NCBI GenBank assembly: GCA_019918135.1
Contig: WBZZ01001088.1
Location: 405,970 to 469,969 of the forward strand
Direction: 5' to 3'
DNA length: 64,000 nt
DNA from: Paulinella micropora
Taxonomy: Eukaryota; Cercozoa; Imbricatea; Euglyphida; Paulinellidae
In this document: piece by piece, positions 10,362 through 19,500 of the stretch
Position numbering within the stretch: the first letter of the stretch is position 1
How the letters are laid out: each line of letters opens with the position of its first letter
Made by a program: the position numbers and the translations under genes
Notes under the pieces: model-generated
The model's input: only the letters and a program-made list of their open reading frames with translations
Told to the model about the DNA's origin: nothing
Database searches by the model: none

Positions 10362-11093
10362 GAATTTTTTTTTCTCGCTTTTTCTTTGCTTGTGTATCTT
10401 TATTTTTTCTTCGGCCCCCAATACATAAAAAGAAATGAAGAAAAAGAGGACTGGACAAGGGATTAAGATTTTGCCTCCCCTCTCCCCAGCCCAAGACACA
10501 AAACCTGGGGCAAAGGAAGGTGGGGGGGGCGTGGGCGGGAATAAAACACAAAAAGAGCTAGCGCGCGGTTTTTTTTTTTACTTGCCGAAAGGTTGGGGAG
10601 GGAGGGAAAGAACTGACTGACGAGCGGGTGGACAACGGATTTGGCTGAGCTTGGCTTTTTTTTTAAAAAAAACCTTTTTTCTTAAGATTGCTTGCTGTTT
10701 TTTTTTAACTCTGCACGGCCCGCTTCTGCGTAACACTCTTGTCCTCTCTTGCCTTTTTTCTTTTTTTTTTTCTCTTGGTTTTTGAAAGGAGGGGAGGGGA
10801 GGAGAAGTTGGTTAGCCAGTCGCCGCCTCGCCTATGCTCTTTTTCTTTTTTCTTTTGGCTGTCGTTGTGTTTGGACAGCTCTAACAACACACACACACAC
10901 ACACGGACTCCCCGATTTTTTTTAACGACGCCCTTGGGCCAAATGGCAACGTTAGCTTTTTTTAGAGGTCTCTGCTTTTCCTTTGCGACCTGGAAGGGTA
11001 GGAGAAAGACAGAAAAAAGACAGAAAAAAAATCTGTTTTACCCAGTACCTAGGTTTAATAATTTTCTTGGAAAAGAAGAGGCAGTGCGTTAAA
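10362..11093. other. spacer between two minus-strand genes
   Basis: Holds the promoter side of the HYR gene and the 3' flank of the kinase gene. A-rich sequence sits directly before the HYR start codon. There is a short CA microsatellite at about 10,889-10,903 and many A, T and G runs of 7-10. No gene seen. Confidence 0.5.
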
Positions 11094-11984
11094 CTACCTT
11101 GCTCGAAATTGTGTTTTGCAACTACGTATTACGTTTGCGATATCGGTATGGACTTGTAACACTTGACCGGGCGCTCTACAGATCCGGACACACTTGGCTA
11201 AGTACGGTTCGTACCAGTGCGCATTCCGGGGTAGCAGGAGTTCGTTCTCCCAGGCTAGTTTGGCTTGTAGTACCGAGCGGTTTCGGTCTAGTATATTTTG
11301 CCTGCGGGGGACGTACGTCGAGGACCAGGGCAGAGGACCCGCCAACACTTCGAAAAAAGTGTAGATTATGTTCCAGATGTCATCACGCCAGCTGGGCGGT
11401 GTTTGCTTGTGGCTGTCCGTGCTCATGTAAGACAGTGTGCCGGCCAAAGTGTTCCTGTGGCCGCCCGAGTCCAAGCACGGAAAAACCGAGAGTCCAAAGT
11501 CTAGGAGGCACACCCCCCCCTCGCGTGTGCGTAGTCCTATGTTCTGGGGTTTCAGGTCGCGGTGTACAAAACCCTGTTCATGCAAGGGCCACAAGACAAT
11601 TAGGACCTGCGCTAGAAACTCCAGGGCACGGCACCTGGCCGATACGGAGGGACGCTGCAGCAAGTAGTCGAGTGAGTACGGAATGAATTCCATTACCATT
11701 GCGCTATAGTCAGTGCCCGAAATAAAGACGAAGGGCTCGGGGACCAGCCCGATAGCAGTGTTTTCGTGAAAAAATAATTCTCGTTGGAAATCGAATTCTT
11801 GTCTGTGTACGGCTTGTTCGCGTCGGGTGTAGATCTTGACCGCGACAAGCTTGTGCGTAGTACCGTCCTGCAAGCAGCACGCGCGCCAGACGTGCGCATA
11901 GCCGCCCCGGCCCGCTTCTCCCTGGAAGCTAAAAAGGCCGACCAGAGGGGGGGCATTCGCGGACACACGGCAGGAGCCCAACAT
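11094..11984 (-). CDS. casein-kinase-1-like Ser/Thr protein kinase
   Basis: 296 residues, close to a bare kinase domain. Visible motifs in order are a glycine loop GRGGYAHV (about residue 27), VAVKIY with the ATP-binding Lys, a Glu-containing C-helix region RQEFDFQREL, the catalytic loop HRDLKPQN, the Mg-binding DFG, then TLAGTLSYMS in the activation segment. The layout (HRDLKPQNIGL, DFGLS, GT-x-SYMS) is nearest to the CK1/TTBK/VRK branch. All catalytic residues are present, so it is probably active. There is no membrane segment or regulatory domain. The N-terminus before the glycine loop is only about 20 residues. The substrate is unknown. CK1-type kinases occur in both eukaryotes and large DNA viruses, so the gene does not settle the origin of the region. 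Confidence 0.8.
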   Translation of the reverse strand: MLGSCRVSANAPPLVGLFSFQGEAGRGGYAHVWRACCLQDGTTHKLVAVKIYTRREQAVHRQEFDFQRELFFHENTAIGLVPEPFVFISGTDYSAMVMEFIPYSLDYLLQRPSVSARCRALEFLAQVLIVLWPLHEQGFVHRDLKPQNIGLRTREGGVCLLDFGLSVFPCLDSGGHRNTLAGTLSYMSTDSHKQTPPSWRDDIWNIIYTFFEVLAGPLPWSSTYVPRRQNILDRNRSVLQAKLAWENELLLPRNAHWYEPYLAKCVRICRAPGQVLQVHTDIANVIRSCKTQFRAR

Positions 11985-12750
11985 GTCACGCGCGTGGGGG
12001 GGGGTACCTTCTCACCAATAAAAAAAAAACGTGTGCTTAGTCTTTTGTTACTGTGCAAGCAGCCATGCGCGAGCCGGGAAAAAGAAAAAGGGAAAAGGAA
12101 AGGAGGAGGTTGGGCCCCCTTTTTTCTTCTCGCCCTACCCCAGGCGGCACAAAAAGGACAGACAAGGAGAGATAGCAGATTTAGGAAAGGACCACAAAAA
12201 AAGCTGGCATTTTTTTTTTGTACCCCCAAAAAAAACAACAGCGCAAGAGGCGGGAGGAAGGGGAAAAGGGGAGAGGGGGGGGGAAGAAGACACGCGCGAA
12301 GATTTTATCGGACAGACAAGGTTGGGGAGGGTAAAGGTGCGGTGTGCGCGGGCTGGTGACCAGAGTCCAGTAAATTTGGCGTTTTTTTTTTCTCTGTTCC
12401 TCCCTCTTCTTGGCTGTGGGAGTGCGTCTCTTCTTCCCTCCCTCCACCTTTCCTGACTTTTTTTTCTCCTGAGGGGGGGGGTGGTAAAAGGCCAAAAAAA
12501 AGCGGGACCAGAAACTAAGAAAGAAACAGGGCGGGGAAGGGGAGTGTGAAGAAGGGACAAGAAAAAAAAATACAAACCTTTTTTTTGAAATCGGGGGGAA
12601 GGAGTGTGCTCGAGGGCCACGTAGGAAGTAAGTTTTAAGAAAGGTTGATTTTTAAGAAAGGAAAAAAAAAGACCAAGAGAGAAAAGGAGGGAGTTCGGGA
12701 GGCAGAAACAAAAGCAGGAAAAAAAAGGCAAAAACCCTTTAAGAAAAGAG
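11985..12750. other. divergent spacer with dense homopolymers
   Basis: Lies between the start codons of the kinase (minus) and the CxxC-repeat gene (plus), so it should hold both promoters. It is packed with A, G and T runs of 7-10 bases. No TATA motif or gene recognised. Confidence 0.5.
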
Positions 12751-15700
12751 ATGTTTGACAGACCTCACGAAGAAGTCAGTACTTGGATCCCCGCTGGTCT
12801 CGAGGATGATATTACGATTTCCGAAAGTCTCCAGAGACCACCGAAAACAGAGGCAATGCAGCGCCGCCTGCTGATGATCAAGCCAGACTATCTGTACCAA
12901 ATGTCTACCGGCATGCAAGACCCCATGTTAAAACTCCTCCAGGAGAAAATGGGGTCGGACACACTAGAGTCTACCGTGGGCCAGGAGCTGCTCTCTTTTT
13001 TGACAACCTATATGGGGTTTGAGCCCGCCAAGTCTCTGCGATTCTCGTCTCTCCACGACACGCGAATTCCCCCGGAAGCGCATTGCGCGGACAAACTGCA
13101 GACACTGAGCTCACAGTCTAGGGTAGTGGACCCTGCAAGCCTCCAGCAATGCTTGCAAGAAAAAGGAATCTGCCCCGCGCTGCCTTGTCTGATCGACCCC
13201 CCGTGCACCGTCGTGGTGGTCAACGACGGTCTAGACCTACAACAGAAAAGAACCACCGATCCCTTCCAACACACGATCGACTCTTTGGGCCAGCGCGGAC
13301 ACGTATTCCCGTTGCTTCTGGCTTCCTGCCTGTCGGGCAGCACGCTTCCGGCCCAAGAGAACGCGGTGACTTATTTTGAGGTGCCGGAGCCAAGCGCACT
13401 GAGCACCGACCTAAACAAGTTCAAGGTCAAGATCTGCACGGTAGGCAACCCTACAGTAAGCGAGGAGCTCCGTGCGCTGTTGCAAGCAGGGCAACCAATC
13501 ACGGTCAAGAAAGGCGTGGCCTTCACCGTCGCAGAACAACTCGTAGCGCTAGCCAACTACGTATTATTAGCGAAGCTACCGAACGACAAGGCCGAAGGGC
13601 CAAGCGGTTCTCTGACGGATTCGGAGGACTCTTCGCAAGATTTCAATATCATTGGTGGTACCCTGAAGGAACCCGCACCTGCCAAGCCCAAAGCGTTCGA
13701 GACACACGAGGACAAGTATTTCCGGTTTAGTCCAGACGACGGCGGTGTACAGCTTATGCTCACCCCTGAGACGCAAGATCTGTTAGCAAGAGCGTTGGAG
13801 AAGGGCAGAGTCAAGCTACCAGAGCCCAGACTGAATCCTCCAGAGGGGCCGGCTTACCTGCACACGTGCGTAGTAGCTGCGGTCGTCCCGCGCTCGGAGC
13901 AAGAATCAACCAAGAATATGGTGGCACCAAACCAGCCAATGACGACCACCATCTCGATTTCCTGTACACACTGTCAACCTGCACGGGGCTTGTCGGAAAA
14001 AAAATCTATGTGCGATGCCTGCTTGCAGAAAGAGGCCGTGCCGGGCTGCGCGCATGTGCCAGTGGGCGAGGGGAAAGCCCCGGGGTCTCGGGCACCGTCA
14101 TTGTGCGATAAATGTCTGCAAAAGATGGTTGCTAAGTTGCCGAGCGTCTGCCAGCACTCGAAGTCAGCCCTGCAAGTGCCTAGGTCGGTCTCCGTCCCCA
14201 CTTGTAGGAAATGCAAGAAAACAGTGACGATCAGCTTCTCTGGATCCTTGTGCCGCGGATGCAAACACGGTTCTGCCGAGACCTCTCTGTGCCGGGCGTG
14301 CACCCAAGCCCTGGCGACCGCGGCGGTTCCTAAAGCTGGAGGTAGCGTTTCGGTGTCGCTGTGCACTAACTGTGAAGAAGGGCTGGCCCGGGCGGCGCAG
14401 TCGGTCTCGGGGTCCGGTTCGCTGTGCCGGGCGTGCACCCAAGCCCTGGCAACCGTGGCGGTCCCTAAAGCTGGAGGTAGCGTTTCGGTGTCGCTGTGCA
14501 CTAACTGTGAAGAAGGGCTGGCCCGGGCGGCGCAGTCGGTCTCGGGGTCCGGTTCGCTGTGCCGGGCGTGCACCCAAGCCCTGGCAACCGTGGCGGTCCC
14601 TAAAGCTGGAGGTAGCGTTTCGGTGACGCTGTGCACTAACTGTGAAGAAGGGCTGGCCCGGGCGGCGCAGTCGGTCTCGGGGTCCGGTTCGCTGTGCCGG
14701 GCGTGCACCCAAGCCCTGGCAACCGTGGCGGTCCCTAAAGCTGGAGGTAGCGTTTCGGTGTCGCTGTGCACTAACTGTGAAGAAGGGCTGGCCCGGGCGG
14801 CGCAGTCGGTCTCGGGGTCCGGTTCGCTGTGCCGGGCGTGCACCCAAGCCCTGGCAACCGTGGCGGTCCCTAAAGCTGGAGGTAGCGTTTCGGTGACGCT
14901 GTGCACTAACTGTGAAGAAGGGCTGGCCCGGGCGGCGCAGTCGGTCTCGGGGTCCGGTTCGCTGTGCCGGGCGTGCACCCAAGCCCTGGCAACCGTGGCG
15001 GTCCCTAAAGCTGGAGGTAGCGTTTCGGTGTCGCTGTGCACTAACTGTGAAGAAGGGCTGGCCCGGGCGGCGCAGTCGGTCTCGGGGTCAGGTTCGCTGT
15101 GCCAGACGTGCACCCAAGCCCTGGCGACCGCGACCGTGGCGGTTTCTAAAGCTGGAGGTAGCGTTTCGGTGTCACTGTGCACTAATTGTGAAGAAGGGCT
15201 GGCCCGGGCGGCGCAGTCGGTCTCGGGTTCCGGTTCGCTGTGCCGGGCGTGCACTAAGGCCATGGCGACCGTGACGGTTCCTAAAGCTGGAGGTAGCGTT
15301 TCGGTGTCGCTGTGCACTAACTGTGAAGAAGGGCTGGCCCGGGCGGCGCAGTCGGTCTCGGGGTCCGGTTCGCTGTGTCGGGCGTGCACCCAAGCCCTGG
15401 CGACCGCGACCGTGGCGGTTCCTAAAGAGGGAGGTAGCGTTTCGTTGTCGCTGTGCACTAACTGCGAAAAAAACCCAACAGCGCAGTCGGTCTTAAAGTC
15501 AGGTTCACTGCGCCAGGCGCGCACTAAGGCCATGGCGACCGCGACCGTGGCGGTTCCTAAAGCTGGAGGTAGCGTTTCGGTGTCGCTGTGCACTAACTGT
15601 GAAGAAGGGCTGGCCCGGGCGGCGCAGTCGGTCTCGGGGTCCGGTTCGCTGTGTCGGGCGTGCACCCAAGCCCTGGCGACCGCGACCGTGGCGGTTCCTA

Positions 15701-16293
15701 AAGAGGGAGGTAGCGTTTCGTTGTCGCTGTGCACTAACTGCGAAAAAAACCAAACGGCGCAGTCGGTCCCTGGGTCTGCGCGCGATGCGTACAAGGACTG
15801 CGTCAGTGTGAGTATCTCCTGCGACGTGTGCTCAGGTAGAGAAGCCGCTGCCAACAATGAAACGGCCATCAATTCTCGTACGGACGCTACGGACAAGGTG
15901 AAGACAAGTTCGGCGTTGCTGCCCTTCTGTGATCCTAGCTTTTCCTTGTACCAGCCAGAAGAAGCCAGCGGACTGCGAACGCAGGTTAAAACCACTATGC
16001 CTTGTTTCGAAAGCTTCGAAAGCTTCGAAAGCTTCGAAGTTCCCTATAATTCGGGCGAACCCCAAATTTCTCCTAAAGACATCTTCGGGACCTGTTTTGA
16101 CAGCTTTAGCCTTGACAACCCACAAACAACCTCTGGACAACAGCAGCAAACAACCTCTGGACAACAGCAGCAAACCAGTGGGTCAAACTTGGTGTGTACT
16201 GACTCTTTTTCGCTGTTCGAAGACGACGCGCAGAAGCAGGCTGGAGAAATTAAATCTCCGGCCATAACCGTCTTTTCAACCCCACTATTCTAA
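12751..16293 (+). CDS. CxxC-repeat protein with C-terminal DSFSL-type motifs
   Basis: 1,180 residues with no detected signal peptide or membrane helix. Residues 1-400 are a non-repetitive domain I do not recognise. Residues 405-510 hold several spaced CxxC pairs (SCTHC, MCDACL, LCDKCL, TCRKC, LCRGC). About 510-1005 is a tandem array of about eleven 45-residue units, each with two pairs, CRAC and CTNC, which suggests one Zn site per unit. The repeats are nearly identical in DNA, so they have expanded or been homogenised recently. The last 170 residues carry a recurring aromatic/acidic motif: DPSFSLYQPEE, CFESFESFESFE, CFDSFSLDNP and CTDSFSLFEDD. Those resemble short linear binding motifs. Function unknown; a multivalent zinc-binding scaffold is an inference. 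The start ATG follows an A-rich leader. Confidence 0.8.
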   Translation: MFDRPHEEVSTWIPAGLEDDITISESLQRPPKTEAMQRRLLMIKPDYLYQMSTGMQDPMLKLLQEKMGSDTLESTVGQELLSFLTTYMGFEPAKSLRFSSLHDTRIPPEAHCADKLQTLSSQSRVVDPASLQQCLQEKGICPALPCLIDPPCTVVVVNDGLDLQQKRTTDPFQHTIDSLGQRGHVFPLLLASCLSGSTLPAQENAVTYFEVPEPSALSTDLNKFKVKICTVGNPTVSEELRALLQAGQPITVKKGVAFTVAEQLVALANYVLLAKLPNDKAEGPSGSLTDSEDSSQDFNIIGGTLKEPAPAKPKAFETHEDKYFRFSPDDGGVQLMLTPETQDLLARALEKGRVKLPEPRLNPPEGPAYLHTCVVAAVVPRSEQESTKNMVAPNQPMTTTISISCTHCQPARGLSEKKSMCDACLQKEAVPGCAHVPVGEGKAPGSRAPSLCDKCLQKMVAKLPSVCQHSKSALQVPRSVSVPTCRKCKKTVTISFSGSLCRGCKHGSAETSLCRACTQALATAAVPKAGGSVSVSLCTNCEEGLARAAQSVSGSGSLCRACTQALATVAVPKAGGSVSVSLCTNCEEGLARAAQSVSGSGSLCRACTQALATVAVPKAGGSVSVTLCTNCEEGLARAAQSVSGSGSLCRACTQALATVAVPKAGGSVSVSLCTNCEEGLARAAQSVSGSGSLCRACTQALATVAVPKAGGSVSVTLCTNCEEGLARAAQSVSGSGSLCRACTQALATVAVPKAGGSVSVSLCTNCEEGLARAAQSVSGSGSLCQTCTQALATATVAVSKAGGSVSVSLCTNCEEGLARAAQSVSGSGSLCRACTKAMATVTVPKAGGSVSVSLCTNCEEGLARAAQSVSGSGSLCRACTQALATATVAVPKEGGSVSLSLCTNCEKNPTAQSVLKSGSLRQARTKAMATATVAVPKAGGSVSVSLCTNCEEGLARAAQSVSGSGSLCRACTQALATATVAVPKEGGSVSLSLCTNCEKNQTAQSVPGSARDAYKDCVSVSISCDVCSGREAAANNETAINSRTDATDKVKTSSALLPFCDPSFSLYQPEEASGLRTQVKTTMPCFESFESFESFEVPYNSGEPQISPKDIFGTCFDSFSLDNPQTTSGQQQQTTSGQQQQTSGSNLVCTDSFSLFEDDAQKQAGEIKSPAITVFSTPLF
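14287..15774 (+). repeat. 135-bp coding tandem repeat, about 11 units
   Basis: Units starting at 14,287 and 14,422 and every 135 bp onward are almost identical; the last units are 3' diverged and carry small indels of one codon pair. A Ser/Thr switch (GTGTCGCTG versus GTGACGCTG) alternates in the central units, which shows a 270-bp higher-order period. The array is also open on the minus strand over its full length, a by-product of repetition. Confidence 0.95.
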
Positions 16294-16523
16294 GCTGTCG
16301 TCAACATGCACTCTCGCTCTTTTTTTTTCTTTAGTCTACCAGACGAAAAATGAAACACACGTGGGGGGGAATTTGGGTTCGGTAAAATTTTTTAATTTAA
16401 AAAAAAACTTTTTGTCCGTGGTCTTTCTCTCTAGGTTTTTCTTTGGTTGCTGTTGGACATGGAAGAAAAAAAAAAGCCAGGCTACAAGATGAGGCACGCT
16501 CTATTTAACGTCGTTTTAAAATA

Positions 16524-19500
16524 CTAAATATTTTTTTTTGTTGTCTTTGTTCGTCGCTGTGCCTCGGGCTTCATGTTCTTCTTCTTCTTTATCTTCTCCT
16601 GCTGAGGCTCTGGTTCCAAGGTCTCTGTTGCCTCCTCCTCCCTTTCATTTTCTAGGAGATTCCGTCTTTCTTCCTGGTGCTGCAATCGATATCCCCTGAG
16701 TTGCTGAGTGTCTATTTTCGAACGCCGGCACCTGTTTACACATCTGTGGATAGCTAACCAGAGCGAGCAACAGATAGCTAATGTTATAATGGGTATCAAG
16801 ATCACTATGGCGTAGCGCACGAGGTACATGGCCATCCAGCCCGACTTGAGCAGGTCGCACACGATGGGCACGTCCTTCGAGCCGTCGGTGCGGACGTAGT
16901 GGTCGTCGCGGCACGTGTGGAACAAGTGGTTTTTCTTGTAGCACAGGAAGCCCAGGATCTTGGGCTTAGTCAGCTTGCACTCCGGAGCGTGGGGCGCTAG
17001 GCAGCTGTAGTCCAGCGTGGTCGCGATTTGGGCCGTGCAGTCGGCCGCCTTCTCGACCCACTTGCCTACGTCCTTGAAGAAATTAGTCGTGTCCTTCTTG
17101 AACGCGTCCCAGCGCCGCGCAGAAAACGCCCGCACCACCTGCGCCCACGGGTCCCGACGAGCTTCCGGCAACTTGACGACCGGCACGCTGATGATTTCGG
17201 CTATGACGTATTCGCTCGGTACGGTCGAGTGCACATAGCCGCTCACGACCGACTGGAACAGCCCGGCGTTGGCCAGCGAGGCCCCGAGGTCGCTGACGTC
17301 GGCGGACCATTGGGTCCATTTGGCGCTCGCGTTCCGCAGTGCCTGATCGGTCACGCTGATGTTGGCCACCGCCTTCCGCGCTGCCTCCAGGTTGCTGTCA
17401 AAGTTTAACAGCACCAGCTTCGTCTGGTTCAGTGTGTCTTCCAGCTGCCGGGCGAGTGCGTTGGCATTCGCGGCCGAACGCCGCAGGTAGTCCTCGTTCT
17501 GGGCGAACGAGGACAGCAGCACGGCGCGCAGGGCCGCGATCTCTAGCTCCCAGTCATTGAGCAAGTTCGCCAGCGCCGTCGCGTTGTCGGCCTTGGCCAC
17601 GTTAGCCAGCATGCTCGCGGTCACGGCCGCCGTCATGGCCGCGGCCAGCGCCGCCGCCGTGCCCGTGCTGGCCGCGCCGGTCTGCATCTGGAGCCACATG
17701 TGCTCGATAGTGCCGCTGGCCACGCCACCCGCGGCCGCGGCGGGTGTCGCGAAGAAGCTGTCCGTGGTCTGGCCGCCGACGACCGAATGGTCGAGCGGCA
17801 CGGACAGGCACTCCAGCGTCGGATCGGTCGACATCTGCGCGCCCACCAGGACGCGCAGCCACAGGCCACTCGTGCCGTTCGCGAGCGCCGCCGCCACTGC
17901 CGGCAGGTCGGTGCCCGGCACGTCCACGTAGTACAGGCCCTGCGCCGTCGGGTACTGCAGGTCGGACTGGAAAAGCGTCGTGTTGTCGCGCGACACCTGC
18001 AACCGCATCGGCCTGGCCGCGCCGCCGCCCGCGTCCAGGCCGGTGCGGAAGCGCAGGCGCAGCCCGGGCTCGCCCGCCACGGGCGACCGCGGCTCGATCT
18101 GCGCGGTGCCGTCGATCGGGCACCACGTTGCGACCTCGTCGCGGCGCGCGAAGCTCGTGCCGGGCACGTCGAAATTCAGGCGCGAGGACCAGTTCAGCGG
18201 CCGCAGCGCCAGGAGCCCGTCCGCGCAGCCCATGTTGTCGAGCGTCTCCCCGCCGAGAAAGTTAGGCGACGGCCACCAGTGCGTGCGCAGCAGCTGGCAC
18301 AGCGGGCCCTCGGGCGCGCCGTTCTCTTCGCAGCGCCGGCGCTGCCACGGCACCCCGTTCAGCAGGTGCTTGCGCGAGTCCACGGGCGAACGCCCCAGGC
18401 GCGTCGGGTTCAGGCGCGCGCTCAAGTGTTGGCGCTTCCAGAACTCGGCCTGCGTTTCGCCCTGCACGGTCGCGCGGTTGCTCAGGTGGTGCGGCACGCA
18501 CTCGCCGGCAGCGGCGCAGCCGTCCGCAACCGCCACGCAACCGAGCGGGAACAGCAGGTGCCTGTTTTGCTCAATTAGCCCGCGCTCGTCCTCGGGAAAG
18601 AACATGACGTAGTCACTATACCGCAGCGCCTGGTTCGGGTGCCCGCTGACCTCCTCGGGCAACACGTCGTACACGTAGCTGTAGTTGTCGCGGATCCCGC
18701 ACCAGTGGTGCAGGCACGACAGGTAGCCCAGCACGAGCACCAATTCGGCCGGCAGCTGGTGCGGCACCAGCAGGCTCAAATTCTGCGTGTACGTCAGCCC
18801 CGAGTCTAAATTTTTTAGCTGTAAGGTAAATCTCTGGCGCGTCTCCACGTGCCTGAGCTGCCACAGCGGCAGGAGCCTGGTCGTGCTGAACCCGGCCGTC
18901 AGCGTGTCGCAGTTGGCCACGTCGGGCGGCACGGTCCACGCGCTGTCGCCCAGCGCGGGCGGGACCTGCGGAGCGCGCAGCTGGGCGGGCGCGCGAGTGA
19001 AGAAGGGCCGCTGCGACAGGTCTACGTCGTCGGGCAGGTCGCCCGCCACGTCGATCAGCACCTGCGTCATCTCGCGCTGGCGCAGAAAACGGGTCGCCTG
19101 CTGCGCCGAGTACAGGAGCAGGTACTGCAGCGTGGCGGCGTTGGTCACGTTAGAGCGCTGCCGCAGCAGTGCCGACTGGGGCTCGATGTCGGCCCAGTGC
19201 GTGGAGCAGTACTTGTAGTCCTCGTTCGACGGCTGCCGCGCCGTCTGCCAGGGCCCCAGCCGCGGGACGGCGTCTGGTTCGAGCTGCAGCGCCAGCTCCA
19301 GCAGGTTGCTGTTGAAGAAGAGCCTGTTGTCGGGCAAACTCTTGACGGCGGCGGCGCACCACACACTCATCAGCTCGCTGAGCTCCCGCTCCGACGTGAT
19401 CGTCTCTTCGCGCGCGCCGAGCGGCATGAAGCCGCCGTAGAACTCATCGGTCAGTTCTGTGCCGAAGGAGTCCCCGCACATATCAGTAGTTAGCTCGAGC

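Noticed and set aside
13974-15995. 673-residue minus-strand frame through the CxxC array
   Set aside because: It exists because one unit without a stop is repeated. The plus-strand frame has ordered CxxC pairs and unique ends.
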